Shown piece after piece: positions 1-9,578 of a stretch of DNA of 64,000 nucleotides; position 1 is the first letter of the stretch; each line of letters starts with the position of its first letter. The stretch is from Moraxella macacae 0408225 (GTDB lineage: Bacteria > Pseudomonadota > Gammaproteobacteria > Pseudomonadales > Moraxellaceae): positions 186,001-250,000 of the forward strand of contig NZ_ANIN01000001.1 of assembly GCF_000320365.1 (NCBI RefSeq), given 5' to 3'. Position numbers and translations under genes: made by a program. A model generated the notes under the pieces. It saw nothing but the letters and a program-made list of their open reading frames with translations. It did not search any database and was not told the DNA's origin.

Positions 1-156
1 GCTGGATTGCATGATTTTTTTTGCCATATCAACAAAATTATTCAAAATCCACTTGCCGATAAAAAAAATCAATAAGGCAACAATCAATTTGCCAAACATG
101 GTTATCGCAGTCGCTATAATCAATGACGGATCAAAATTTACGCCTAAAAGCTCCAT
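1..156 (-). CDS. MscS-family mechanosensitive channel, N-terminal fragment (cut by window edge)
   Basis: The reading frame opens with ATG at 156 and runs off the left edge after 52 codons. It encodes a short polar start followed by one hydrophobic helix (about residues 13-40), ending in a segment resembling the first transmembrane helix and linker of small MscS channels. MscS proteins open under membrane tension and release solutes during hypo-osmotic shock in the inner membrane. Only the first helix is visible; the pore helix and beta domain that would confirm the family lie outside the window, so the assignment rests on the pattern of this helix. Confidence 0.55.
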   Translation of the reverse strand, partial: MELLGVNFDPSLIIATAITMFGKLIVALLIFFIGKWILNNFVDMAKKIMQSS

Positions 157-180
157 ACTTCATTCACCTAATCTTTCATT

Positions 181-252
181 CACTTAATCAAAACTCACTT
201 AATCAAAACTCACTTAATCAAAACTCACTTAATCAAAACTCACTTAATCAAA
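181..252. repeat. 15-bp tandem repeat, about 4.8 copies
   Basis: The unit CACTTAATCAAAACT is repeated head to tail from 181, with a partial fifth copy. It lies between the start of the MscS-like gene and the end of menA. It is one of many 12-18 bp tandem duplications between genes in this window. Confidence 0.95.
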
Positions 253-277
253 ATACGCTTGATTTCATTTCTTGATT

Positions 278-1192
278 TCATTTATAGTTTAAACAAATAC
301 CAATGCTAAGCAATAAGCCACTTGCAAACGCAAGTCCAACAATCGTTTTTAACTGCACAGCAAGCTGATGTGGGCTGATTTTTCCATCACGGTATTGATA
401 AACAACCGCCAAATGTTTGCCAATCGGATAAATTAACAGCACCATACTTAATAAATAAACATTGTGTTGTAGCACAGCAAAAACCAACAACAACCAAAAT
501 GCCGTCAATAACAACAACCAATACAGCTGACTGATTTTTTCTTTACCCAGCACCACAGCAAGCGTGCGTTTGTCTGTTTTTACATCATCATCAATATCGC
601 GCATGTTATTAATCATCAACACGCACACACAAAGCAGTCCAATCGCTACTGCCACAATCATATCCGCCACTTGCAAATCTTGGGTTTGTAAATACAAGCT
701 GCCAAGCACATTTAATAAGCCAAAAAACACAAATACGGCAATTTCACCTTTGGCAAAATAACCATACGGCCGCTTACCCATGGTATATGCCATTGCACCA
801 AGAATAGACAAAATGCCAAATGCCAAAAACACAAAAAACTCAAGCCAATTGGCAAAACTTAGCCACAACAAGCCCACGCCACAAGCAAAAATAAAACCCG
901 CCCACACAATAATGACGGTTTTAAGTTCATTTTGTACAAGGTTGCCTTGGGCGGTTTGGCGATCGGTACGGTGCGCATCTGTGCCTTTAACACCATCACC
1001 GTAGTCATTGGCAAGGTTGGCTAAAATTTGTAACCCCACGGCTACATGGGTGGTTAAGGCAAAAATCACCCATTGTTTACCATCAAACATGCCAAGTTTT
1101 GCAAATGCCAACGCATTGGCTACCAAAACCCCTGTCATTGCAAGCGGATAAGTGTGTGGCCGCGTGGCATGCAAAAAAACCTGAATGTTCAC
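278..1192 (-). CDS. menA: 1,4-dihydroxy-2-naphthoate polyprenyltransferase (MenA)
   Basis: UbiA-superfamily membrane prenyltransferase that attaches a polyprenyl chain to 1,4-dihydroxy-2-naphthoate, a late step of menaquinone synthesis. The 304-residue protein has about eight hydrophobic helices. The two Asp-rich prenyl-diphosphate/Mg sites are visible: NDYGDGVKGTD at residues 62-72, and NNMRDIDDD with DKRT around residues 195-210. Length and both motifs match E. coli MenA closely, including the RPYGY segment. The start is a GTG at 1192 with no clear ribosome binding site, so a nearby alternative start is possible. No other men gene is present in the window. UbiA is the main alternative but has a different first motif. 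Confidence 0.85.
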   Translation of the reverse strand: MNIQVFLHATRPHTYPLAMTGVLVANALAFAKLGMFDGKQWVIFALTTHVAVGLQILANLANDYGDGVKGTDAHRTDRQTAQGNLVQNELKTVIIVWAGFIFACGVGLLWLSFANWLEFFVFLAFGILSILGAMAYTMGKRPYGYFAKGEIAVFVFFGLLNVLGSLYLQTQDLQVADMIVAVAIGLLCVCVLMINNMRDIDDDVKTDKRTLAVVLGKEKISQLYWLLLLTAFWLLLVFAVLQHNVYLLSMVLLIYPIGKHLAVVYQYRDGKISPHQLAVQLKTIVGLAFASGLLLSIGICLNYK

Positions 1193-1222
1193 CTAAATTT
1201 TCGCTTAAATTTAAATATTTAC

Positions 1223-2870
1223 TCATTGGTAAAGTTTAAAATTGTCTAAATATCGACATAACTGCTCAAATTGATTGACAATCTTGCTTAGATTTTGATC
1301 AAAATCTGCAAAAGAACTGCTGTCTATTGCTATTTTTTGTTGATCATTTAATGCTTGGTTGTAAAAACTTTTGGCAAAATCCATAACTTTTTGATTGTTG
1401 TTGCGAAACACCAAAGTTGTGTTTACTTCATCAGCAGAAATCACCATATCCAACGCAATTGCGATCGAATCTTGCTTAAAATCAAGCACCAGCGTGTTTT
1501 GATTGTGCACCCATATTTTGATTAGTTTGGCTACAGAACTTGTTTTTAATAGCTTATCAATTCTGGTTTTGTAATCCTGCATGCTTTTCAGATAGATCCC
1601 ATTTAACACTTTTTCATAAATGCCACACTGTACTTCTTTGGCAAATGCCTGTGCGTCTTCATTGTGAATCAAAAATTTATCAAGCTCGTTTAGCATAGGC
1701 CCATCTATTCTTTTTAAAAAAGTATTTACCGTATCTTGAAAATATTTTGCTGCATGTATCACCTTGTTTTTTGGCAACAAACTTTCAGCCTTTGGATACA
1801 GTTTTGGGTTTAAATTGCAATATTGAAAACAATTACAAATACTATTTAACGAATCTACATTTAATTGGTGTTTTACCAAGGCAGCCGCCACAAGCGACTC
1901 ATCATTTGGATATAAATTTAACGCAAGTTCGCCGTATTTAAACTTATCACAAATGCGTTTACGCTCTGCAATACAAGCAATCACACCCAATTTACTCAAA
2001 CGTCCAAGCGGAAACAAGCATTTATGCACCTCCAACGAAACGCTCTCAACATGCTTTTTCCAATACCAATTGTCCGTAGGCTGAGGTTTATGAAAATTCA
2101 CAAGCAAGCCGTCTTTGTCAGCATCATGGTAAAGCTCAAAAAAGTCTGCAATATTGTCAAACGTAAACCGAACATCAGGCTCTATTAACCAATAAAAATC
2201 CGCTTGAATGTTCTCCGCCATCACATAATAAAAATAATCACCACACAACCAACCCAATTTTTTGTGCTGCTTGCCCGTTAACAAGCGATTTCTGGTCAAA
2301 AAATCATCATTTAAGGACAGTTTATTGACATAATTTGGTGCTGCAACCTTAGGCTTATCCGCCATTTCATCAAAAATCACAAAAATCTCATCTGGGTGAA
2401 ACGCTTGTAACAATAACTGATACGTATCTTCCTCTTCTTGTCCCCAGCGGTGGGCTCTTATGCCGATCACCTTGTTAAAACTTGTTACATTGCCACTTAT
2501 GGTTTTGTCAATCGGATTTTTCCACCAATATCGCAAATTGTTGTGCTTATCAATGTCGCGCAGTTGTTTGGTAAAATTCACCGCCTGATCGTAATTTTCT
2601 TTGGCATAATAAGACTCTGCAAGTCCTTGGTAGCCCTGTGGCAAACTTGGCAATTTATCCACAAGCAAGTTAAAAACCTTGATTGCATCGTCATATTTTT
2701 TTAGCCCTAACAGCCCCCCCCCACGCAGTTAGTATATCCAATACATCATGGTCATTGTGTATTGGATAGTTGTCGTAAAGGTTTTTTGCCTCGTCAATCG
2801 TTTCGCTATAGTTACCCTGGGCATATGAATGCTTAAGTAAAAATACTTTTAAGGGTAGGTTAACATTCAT
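1223..2870 (-). CDS. Frame-shifted (probably phase-variable) TPR and glycosyltransferase-like protein
   Basis: A start with a good ribosome binding site (AGGAGA) lies at 2870. The frame from it is open for about 50 codons, then reaches a run of nine G (coding strand; 2714-2722) and ends at a stop shortly after. The downstream frame, open from just after the run to 1223, continues the same protein. With eight (or eleven) G the two halves join into one ORF of 548 residues. The first ~100 residues are TPR-like helical pairs. The middle resembles nucleotide-sugar glycosyltransferases, with an IEPDVR segment in a DxD-like setting. The function is not known to me; a cell-surface glycan role is inference. 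In the assembly as given the gene is OFF. Confidence 0.7.
2714..2722. repeat. Poly-C/poly-G tract of 9 inside a coding region
   Basis: Nine consecutive C on the plus strand (G on the coding strand) sit exactly where the two halves of the 1223-2870 gene go out of frame. Loss of one G restores a single reading frame. Homopolymer G tracts of this length are classical slipped-strand switches in Moraxella, Neisseria and Haemophilus. Confidence 0.9.
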
Positions 2871-2958
2871 GGGTTGATTCTCCTGATACTTTCGTGATTT
2901 ACTTTTACTTTCGTGATCTCGCTTTTGTGATCTTACTTTTGTGATTTTGTTGACTGGC

Positions 2959-5466
2959 TTATTTTTTTAGCCCCGCTTGTTGTAATAAAGCTCCAAAACT
3001 GCCAATTTTGTAAGGTTTGTCATCTTGTTTTTGGGCGGATTTTGGTTTGTCATGGCGGTTTTTGTCGGTTTTGGTATGGGTTTTTTTGACATGTTTATTC
3101 GCTTTGTCGTCTTTATGCTCAAAATGATCTGCTTTATGCTCTGATTTTGGGCGTTTTTGCGGTTTTTTCTCGTCTTTGCTTGGTTTTTGATGATCCGATT
3201 TCATGCTAAAACCGATGCGTTTACGCTCAACATCGATCGAAATAACACGCACATTGACGATATTGCCCGGTTTGACAAAATTTAACGGATCGGCAATGAA
3301 TTCATCGCTTAATTCAGAAATATGCACCAAACCATCTTGATGAACACCAACATCAACGAAACAACCAAATGCTGTTACATTGGTGACCACGCCCTCAAGT
3401 TCCATGCCAACGGTTAAATCATTAATATCATTGACATCATCACGAAATTGGGCGGTTTTAAAGGCAGGCCGCGGATCATGGGCGGGTTTTGCCAATTCTT
3501 GTTTAATTGCCAAGGCTTTAATTTGGCTATCTTCGCTGTCAGGGCTTTGGTTTTTTACCAGTTCTAATAATTGGCTGTCTAATTGATTTAATTGGTTTTC
3601 ATTCGCCAAAACATCGGCAAGGTTTTTATTGGTGGCAGTTAGCCATTGTTTGACTAAGGCGTAATTTTCCGGGTGCAACCCTGTGGCATCGAGTGGCTCA
3701 TCACCGCCACGAATACGCAAAAATCCCGCTGACTGTTCAAAAGTTTTTGCTCCCAGGCGCGGTACATTTTTAAGCTGTTCGCGGTTGATAAATGCACCGT
3801 GTTCGTTGCGATAATTGACGATTTGTTGAGCAACATTGCTGTTTAACCCTGCAATATATGCCAAAATTGCAGGACTTGCGGTATTTACATCGACGCCTAC
3901 TGCGTTTACACAATCTTGAGTTACTTTATTTAGACTGTCGGTCAATTGGTTTTGATTGACATCATGCTGATATTGTCCAACACCAATGGCTTTTGGATCA
4001 ACTTTTACCAATTCTGACAATGGATCTTGCAAGCGTCTGGCAATAGACACCGCCCCACGAATAGACACATCTAAATCGCTTAACTCCTGACTTGCCAACT
4101 CACTGGCTGAATACACCGATGCCCCTGATTCATTGACAACCACAGAAACTGCTTCAATGTCTGTGTTTTCGCTTAAAATTTCTTTGATTAAGGCATCGGT
4201 TTCACGGCTTGCTGTGCCATTGCCAATTGCAATTAGATTAACTTTATAATCTGTTAATAACTTTTTAATGGTTTCTTTGGCTTCATCAATCCGATTTTCC
4301 GAACCAAACGGATAAACCGTCGCCACCACAAACTCACCTGTATCGTTTTTGGCAACATGTCCAAGACTGTCTACCACCGCCATTTTTACCCCATGACGAA
4401 TGCCCGGATCAACCCCCAAAATCACTCGTTGTCCTGCTGGTGCATTCATTAACAGATGTTTTAAATTGTTGGCAAAAACTTCAATTGCATCGGCTTCGGC
4501 ATTGAGGCGTTTTTCGGTCAACAGACGGTGTTCAATGTGTGGCCGCCATTTTTCCAGCCATAATTTTTTGCCAAGGTTTTGTAAAAAATCCAAGCGATCG
4601 CTAGGTTCAAGGTTTAGCAATTTAAACTGCTGCATAATTTGATCGATAAATGCAGTATCTTCACCTTCGATGCCAATGGTTAACACGTTTTCTTGACGGC
4701 CGCGGAGCATTGCAAGCAAACGATGATTTGGCAAACGTGCAAGGCTTTCGCTATGATCAAAATAATCACTGAATTTTTCACCAACTTCGCGTTTTTCTTC
4801 ACCTGCAAGCAGGCTATGCACTTGAGCAACTTTACCAAAACCTATGCGCAGTTTATCCAACAAATCAAGCTCTTGTGTCCATTCTTCAATGATAATTGCT
4901 CCTACGCCTTGCAACTGTTTGTCAAGTTCAGCAAACGCAGATGGTTCAACCTCGCCTTTTTCATTGACAGTAGGTTCTGGAATTTGATAATCGGCTAGTG
5001 CATCGGTTGGACTGATGTTTTGGTGCAAAATTGCCAACGCAATTGGTTCAAGTCCTGCTTCGCGTGCTTGAGTGGCTATCGAACGGCGGCGCGGACGATA
5101 AGGCAGATAAATATCTTCCAGCTCTAATTTTGAAGATGCGTTTGCAATGCGTTTTGACAACTCATCGGTAAGTTTGCCTTGATTGGTTAAAAGTTCAAGG
5201 ATTTTGTTGCGACGAGTTGCCATATCGCGTTCATAGTTTAAGGATTTTTCCAGTTGTCGCAATTGGTTATCATCTAAGCCTTGGGTTTGTTCTTTACGGT
5301 AACGAGCAATAAAAGGAATGCTTGCTCCTTCGTCATACAGCTTGACAAAAGCGGTAATTTGCGTGGTTTTTACCCCCATTTCTGTAGCCAATTTTTGATA
5401 AATGGCTTGTTGAATGTCATCAGAAAGTGCGGTGGTGGGTTGAATTTCGTTGTCAATAGTCGTCAT
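2959..5466 (-). CDS. tex: Tex-family RNA-binding transcription accessory protein
   Basis: Tex binds RNA and associates with transcription. The order of domains is typical: an N-terminal helical Tex domain with IPFIARYRKE at about residues 50-60, a YqgF/RuvC-like domain starting at VILGVDPGIRHG near 348, tandem helix-hairpin-helix motifs around 500-570, and a C-terminal S1 RNA-binding domain (about 680-750). The 835-residue length exceeds the usual ~770-785 because of a Lys/His-rich tail of about 80 residues after S1, ending IGSFGALLQQAGLKK. The ATG at 5466 gives the conserved N-terminus. The gene appears to be transcribed alone. Confidence 0.95.
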   Translation of the reverse strand: MTTIDNEIQPTTALSDDIQQAIYQKLATEMGVKTTQITAFVKLYDEGASIPFIARYRKEQTQGLDDNQLRQLEKSLNYERDMATRRNKILELLTNQGKLTDELSKRIANASSKLELEDIYLPYRPRRRSIATQAREAGLEPIALAILHQNISPTDALADYQIPEPTVNEKGEVEPSAFAELDKQLQGVGAIIIEEWTQELDLLDKLRIGFGKVAQVHSLLAGEEKREVGEKFSDYFDHSESLARLPNHRLLAMLRGRQENVLTIGIEGEDTAFIDQIMQQFKLLNLEPSDRLDFLQNLGKKLWLEKWRPHIEHRLLTEKRLNAEADAIEVFANNLKHLLMNAPAGQRVILGVDPGIRHGVKMAVVDSLGHVAKNDTGEFVVATVYPFGSENRIDEAKETIKKLLTDYKVNLIAIGNGTASRETDALIKEILSENTDIEAVSVVVNESGASVYSASELASQELSDLDVSIRGAVSIARRLQDPLSELVKVDPKAIGVGQYQHDVNQNQLTDSLNKVTQDCVNAVGVDVNTASPAILAYIAGLNSNVAQQIVNYRNEHGAFINREQLKNVPRLGAKTFEQSAGFLRIRGGDEPLDATGLHPENYALVKQWLTATNKNLADVLANENQLNQLDSQLLELVKNQSPDSEDSQIKALAIKQELAKPAHDPRPAFKTAQFRDDVNDINDLTVGMELEGVVTNVTAFGCFVDVGVHQDGLVHISELSDEFIADPLNFVKPGNIVNVRVISIDVERKRIGFSMKSDHQKPSKDEKKPQKRPKSEHKADHFEHKDDKANKHVKKTHTKTDKNRHDKPKSAQKQDDKPYKIGSFGALLQQAGLKK

Positions 5467-5629
5467 AGCAATCGCCTAAACATGGTAACCTAAAAGGTAA
5501 ATGTGCCAAAATGCACCAATGAAATTTGCGTATTATAGCAAATTATCAAAACAGGTGCTAAAAAATAATTGATAAATCTATTAAAAATCAGCCAATTTTT
5601 CCATAACTTTGGCAAAAAACCTAATTTTT

Positions 5630-5649
5630 GTTAACAAATGTTAACAAAT
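5630..5649. promoter_or_regulatory. Two 10-bp direct repeats upstream of ompR (possible response-regulator site)
   Basis: GTTAACAAAT occurs twice in direct succession (5630-5639 and 5640-5649), about 145 bp before the ompR start. Direct repeats with a one-helical-turn spacing are the layout bound by dimers of OmpR/PhoB-type regulators, so autoregulation of ompR is plausible. This is inferred from geometry only. The rest of 5467-5792 shows no gene. Confidence 0.4.
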
Positions 5650-5792
5650 TCTGCTAAAATTTAATCACAAAAAACTATGGTAAAAACCAAAGAATTTTGT
5701 TTTAATAGGTGATATTTTTTCATGCTTTAAACATTAAACAACGCATACAAGCTAAAAACACACGGTTAAAAATACGCAAAAGGAGCAACGCA

Positions 5793-6578
5793 ATGACTGA
5801 TTTAACCAAACTTGAAGAACAACACAACAACGAACCGCATGACAACCCAATCCACGAACCGAACATAAGCCAACGCATTTTGGTGGTAGATGATGATGCC
5901 AGGCTTAGGGCATTGCTACAACGTTTTTTAGAAGATGACGGCTATGTGGTGCGTACCGCCCATGATGGCAACCAAATGGACAAACTTTTGCAACGTGAAT
6001 TGTTTTCGCTTATTGTGTTGGATTTGATGTTGCCAAACGAAGATGGCATCAGTATCTGTAAACGCTTACGTGAACAAAATTCAGACATTCCGATCATCAT
6101 GTTAACCGCCAAAGGATCCGATGCCGATCGCATTACAGGGCTTTATGCAGGAGCGGACGATTATTTGCCAAAACCTTTCAACCCAAAAGAGCTTTTGGCA
6201 CGTATCAAAGCGGTATTACGCAGACAAAACCGTGAACTGCCAGGAGCACCAAGCCAACAAGTAGAAGTGGTAGAATTTGGTGCATGGACACTGGATTTAT
6301 CCACTCGCACTCTAAAACGCGATGGACAAGTTGTTACCTTAACCACGGGCGAATTTAGCGTATTAAAAGCACTTGTTCAGCATCCAAGAGAACCGTTAAC
6401 GCGTGATAAACTCATGAATTTGGCTCGTGGCCGTGAATGGGGAGCAATGGAGCGATCCATTGATGTACAAGTATCAAGACTGCGCCGTTTGATCGAAGAT
6501 AACCCATCACAAGCCCGTTATATCCAAACTGTTTGGGGTGTGGGTTATTGTTTTGTGCCTGACGGAGCGGATAGCTAA
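5793..6578 (+). CDS. ompR: OmpR-family response regulator
   Basis: Two-component response regulator: an N-terminal receiver domain with the acidic pair in VVDDDAR, the phosphoacceptor Asp in LIVLDLMLP, the conserved Lys in YLPKPF, and a C-terminal winged-helix DNA-binding domain with the OmpR-type ending QTVWGVGYCFVP. The start is the ATG at 5793 (261 residues), preceded by AGGAG at a good distance; an upstream in-frame extension has no support. No histidine kinase follows: the next gene is convergent prc about 730 bp away. EnvZ usually sits directly downstream, so the partner kinase must be elsewhere or missing. OmpR itself is the best match, but another member of the subfamily is possible. 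Confidence 0.88.
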   Translation: MTDLTKLEEQHNNEPHDNPIHEPNISQRILVVDDDARLRALLQRFLEDDGYVVRTAHDGNQMDKLLQRELFSLIVLDLMLPNEDGISICKRLREQNSDIPIIMLTAKGSDADRITGLYAGADDYLPKPFNPKELLARIKAVLRRQNRELPGAPSQQVEVVEFGAWTLDLSTRTLKRDGQVVTLTTGEFSVLKALVQHPREPLTRDKLMNLARGREWGAMERSIDVQVSRLRRLIEDNPSQARYIQTVWGVGYCFVPDGADS

Positions 6579-6720
6579 GCCAATTAATCCAATTGCACCA
6601 CCAAAACCAAAACCCATCAATTGCATTGAAGGTTAATTGATTGAGTGTTAATTGAATGAAGAGTTGAGTGTTAAAACCGTCTGTTTGGTTTAAACAAGCA
6701 CCTTTCATCTTTGGCGTTTT

Positions 6721-6828
6721 TGCTGTTTAGTTTTTGGTTGCTGTTTAGTTTTTGGTTGCTGTTTAGTTTTTGGTTGCTGTTTAGTTTTTGGTTGCTGTTT
6801 AGTTTTTGGTTGCTGTTTAGTTTTTGGT
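6721..6828. repeat. 18-bp tandem repeat, six perfect copies
   Basis: TGCTGTTTAGTTTTTGGT is repeated six times without interruption between the end of ompR and the terminator. It is the longest tandem array in the window. Copy number would be expected to vary between isolates. Confidence 0.97.
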
Positions 6829-6843
6829 TGTCAATTTGACGTT

Positions 6844-6898
6844 AAAAAGCCGTTTTGTCGCTAACAATAAATATCAGCAACAAAACGGCTTTTTTTTT
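6844..6898. terminator. Bidirectional Rho-independent terminator between ompR and prc
   Basis: AAAAAGCCGTTTTG (6844-6857) pairs with CAAAACGGCTTTTT (6881-6894), followed by further T. The A-run on the left arm lets it work on both strands, as expected between convergent ompR and prc. The loop is long (23 nt). Confidence 0.8.
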
Positions 6899-7309
6899 AC
6901 AGTCCTTTGTTGTATCTGCCAAATCATTTGGCTCGTTGTTGGGTTTTGGGTGAAAATATTGATTTTTCCTAAATCAATTTAACAAATTTGTTAACATACA
7001 TCATCTTAAAAAGCGTTAACAGCTCTATACCTATACTAATAAACCTGTTAACAATCTCTGTTAACAACTTTGTTTTTTCACATTGACAATAACCATTTCC
7101 TATGATTATGAAGTCAGCCAATATTCCATAATTGGCAATTTCCTTATTGGTTTGATTTCCTTATTTGCTAATCATTAGCACAACAGCACCTATCCTTGCC
7201 TTATCCTTAAGTATCCCATTCCTGTGCTGCTAAGTACATTATGTCAAAATCCACCAAGCAAAACCAGTGGCAAAAACGGATATTGTTGTAAGCCAAAACT
7301 TACAAAATA
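6899..7309. other. 410-bp gene-free stretch with four GTTAAC palindromes
   Basis: No convincing ORF or RNA gene. The notable content is four GTTAAC sites at 6990, 7015, 7047 and 7060, several within TGTTAACA contexts like those upstream of ompR. The rest is AT-rich sequence without a clear promoter for a known gene. Confidence 0.5.
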
Positions 7310-9469
7310 TTAAAAATCTGCGTCCAACATTACCTTGCTCGCTTCAATGATAAAGGCTTCGCTTTCTGGAAGTTTTGGGCGTTCGCTTTCTTTCATTTTG
7401 CTGTAAGATTCAAACTGAGCATCAAGCGATGCCTGATAAGCCGTCCAATCTGCATACGGTTTTTCGCCCATAGCAAGGCGGCGGTTGTTTTCTGCTTGTA
7501 AGGTTTTATTTTCAATGCTATCGCGGTATGCACGGCGTTCGTCAATGTTAAGTTTAATCGGTTTTTTCTCGTCTTCGGCATTACGAATGGCGTTTAAAGC
7601 GGTTAAATAGTTAAATTGTGGGTTGTTGTTTTGGCGCGTGGTGGATAGCTCGTTTAAGGTTTTTAACGCAGCTTGACTGTACTTGCCTGCAGGTTTATAC
7701 GGAGCAGAACGCACAGTATCCCATTTTAGTGGGTTTTTCATGTTGCGCTCGCCCACTTCCATACCTTCATAAATATTCACCAACTTAACATCGGGTTCTA
7801 CCCCTTTGTTTTGGGTGCTTCCGCCTGTGATGCGGTAAAATTTACGCTGCGTTAACGTTGCCGATCCCAATGCCAAACTGTCCAACTGAATTTGAGCTGA
7901 ACCTTTACCTGTTGTGGTACTGCCAACAACCAATCCGCGTCCATAATCCTGGATAGCGGCTGCAAAAATTTCACTCGCCGAGGCTGAAGCCAAATTAATC
8001 AACACCGTCATAGGCTTACTGTATAACTGCTCGCCGTTGTCTTCATCTTCGTAAATTTGGATATTACCACGATTGTCGCGGATTTGTACCAATGGGCCTG
8101 ATTTGACAAACAATCCAATCATTTTTGCCACTTCATCAAGCGAACCGCCCGGATTATCACGTAAATCCACCACCATGCCATCAATGTTTTGGGCGTTTAG
8201 TTTTTTAATCGCATTTTCAGTATCGATGCTAACACTGCGATACGCTTCCCCTGCACGTCTTGCTTGGTAATTTAGATAAAAACTTGGAATTTTTAACACA
8301 CCAATTTTTTTATCATTGCCTTGTTTGTCTTTTACCGTAATCACCCGGTGCGTTACCCCTGATTCTTCTTGTTTAATCACATCACGCTCAAGGGTAACAC
8401 TGCGAGCTGAACTGTCAGGCATATTTGGTGATTTTAACAATAAGGTAACATTTGTGCCTTTTTTACCGCGGATTAAGTTGACAATTTCACGCGTAGAATA
8501 GCCCACAGTGTCAATCATTTTGCCATTTTCTTCAGCCACACCAATGATTAAATCATTGGGCTTGATTTGTCCCGATCGAGAGGCAGGGCCACCATCTACC
8601 AAATTTATAATCCGCGTATAATCAGGATTTTTGAGATCGGGGCGAATGGATACACCAATGCCTACCAACTCAAGCGTGGATTGGATTTTCATTTCGGTGG
8701 CCTGCACAGGAGCAAAATAATTGCTGTGCGGATCATAGCTTGCCATCGCTGAATTTAAGACACTTTCTAAAATTTGATCACCGGTTATGCGTTCTAATTG
8801 GGCTTTTTGGCGGTTTAATCGATTTGCTAAAATTTGGGTTGGCGTGCGTGTTTCGTTTTTTACCAAATCTAAGCTGCTAAATTTATCAGCATTGTCGGTC
8901 AAAAATTTATCTTTAATTTTGTCTTCTTCTTGATTGATCGTAATGCCAATTAATTGAAAGGTCAATTGTTTTTGCCAATAATCTTGTTGTTCTTGTTTGG
9001 TTTTAAAACGTGGCAATTTTTCTCGATCGATCACAACCGTATCTGAACGCTTTAAATTGACATCGGTTTTTAAAAAATCGTCTGCAAATGCGTAATACGC
9101 CAACGAACGTTGTTTAAAACGCTGATAAATTTCAAAACTTGGTCTTAAATCACCGCGCTTTAACATTTCAGCAAAATGATCGGCATACTTTTGGTTAAAT
9201 TCATCAATGTCTGACTGCAAAAACAAACTGTGATTGGAATCCAAGGCATCAAAATAATCTGCCAAAATCTGCTTGCCAGTTGCTTGGTCTAATGCTTTAT
9301 CCAAATAATGACTGCGATCAAGCAGTGCAGAGATTTGGCGCGTTACCTGACGCTGTTCGCTGCTGATCGGTGAATTTTCAGAAGCCAGTGCCATGTGATA
9401 ACTTTGCCCTAAAATCACCCCACCAACAGCCAAAACCAACGCACTTGCGGTTAATTGTTTGTATTTCAT
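7310..9469 (-). CDS. prc: Tail-specific periplasmic carboxy-terminal protease Prc
   Basis: S41A serine protease that degrades or trims periplasmic proteins through their C-termini. From the ATG at about 9469 the protein is 719 residues and starts with a signal peptide (KQLTASALVLAVGGVILG, cleavage near SHA/ALA). It continues with the N-terminal helical domain, a PDZ domain (VGIGVSIR onward), then the protease core with catalytic Ser in the SASASE segment (about 497) and Lys in TTTGKG (about 522). A C-terminal DUF3340-type region follows. E. coli Prc has 682 residues. An in-frame extension to 9610 runs into the adjacent tnpB remnant and is not part of the gene. Confidence 0.95.
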   Translation of the reverse strand: MKYKQLTASALVLAVGGVILGQSYHMALASENSPISSEQRQVTRQISALLDRSHYLDKALDQATGKQILADYFDALDSNHSLFLQSDIDEFNQKYADHFAEMLKRGDLRPSFEIYQRFKQRSLAYYAFADDFLKTDVNLKRSDTVVIDREKLPRFKTKQEQQDYWQKQLTFQLIGITINQEEDKIKDKFLTDNADKFSSLDLVKNETRTPTQILANRLNRQKAQLERITGDQILESVLNSAMASYDPHSNYFAPVQATEMKIQSTLELVGIGVSIRPDLKNPDYTRIINLVDGGPASRSGQIKPNDLIIGVAEENGKMIDTVGYSTREIVNLIRGKKGTNVTLLLKSPNMPDSSARSVTLERDVIKQEESGVTHRVITVKDKQGNDKKIGVLKIPSFYLNYQARRAGEAYRSVSIDTENAIKKLNAQNIDGMVVDLRDNPGGSLDEVAKMIGLFVKSGPLVQIRDNRGNIQIYEDEDNGEQLYSKPMTVLINLASASASEIFAAAIQDYGRGLVVGSTTTGKGSAQIQLDSLALGSATLTQRKFYRITGGSTQNKGVEPDVKLVNIYEGMEVGERNMKNPLKWDTVRSAPYKPAGKYSQAALKTLNELSTTRQNNNPQFNYLTALNAIRNAEDEKKPIKLNIDERRAYRDSIENKTLQAENNRRLAMGEKPYADWTAYQASLDAQFESYSKMKESERPKLPESEAFIIEASKVMLDADF

Positions 9470-9578
9470 AATAATCCTTAGGCTTATTTTAAATGTAAAT
9501 CTTAACTGTAAAATTTTAACCGTCCCAAAAAACCCACCCAAGCCCACCCACAGGCAAACTTGGCGTTTTCTTTCTACT

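Noticed and set aside
5709-5792. N-terminal extension of OmpR
   Set aside because: The ATG at 5793 has a proper AGGAG site and gives the family-typical N-terminus; the extension is not conserved-looking.
6721-6828. CRISPR-like array
   Set aside because: The six 18-bp units are contiguous with no spacers; no cas genes are present in the window.
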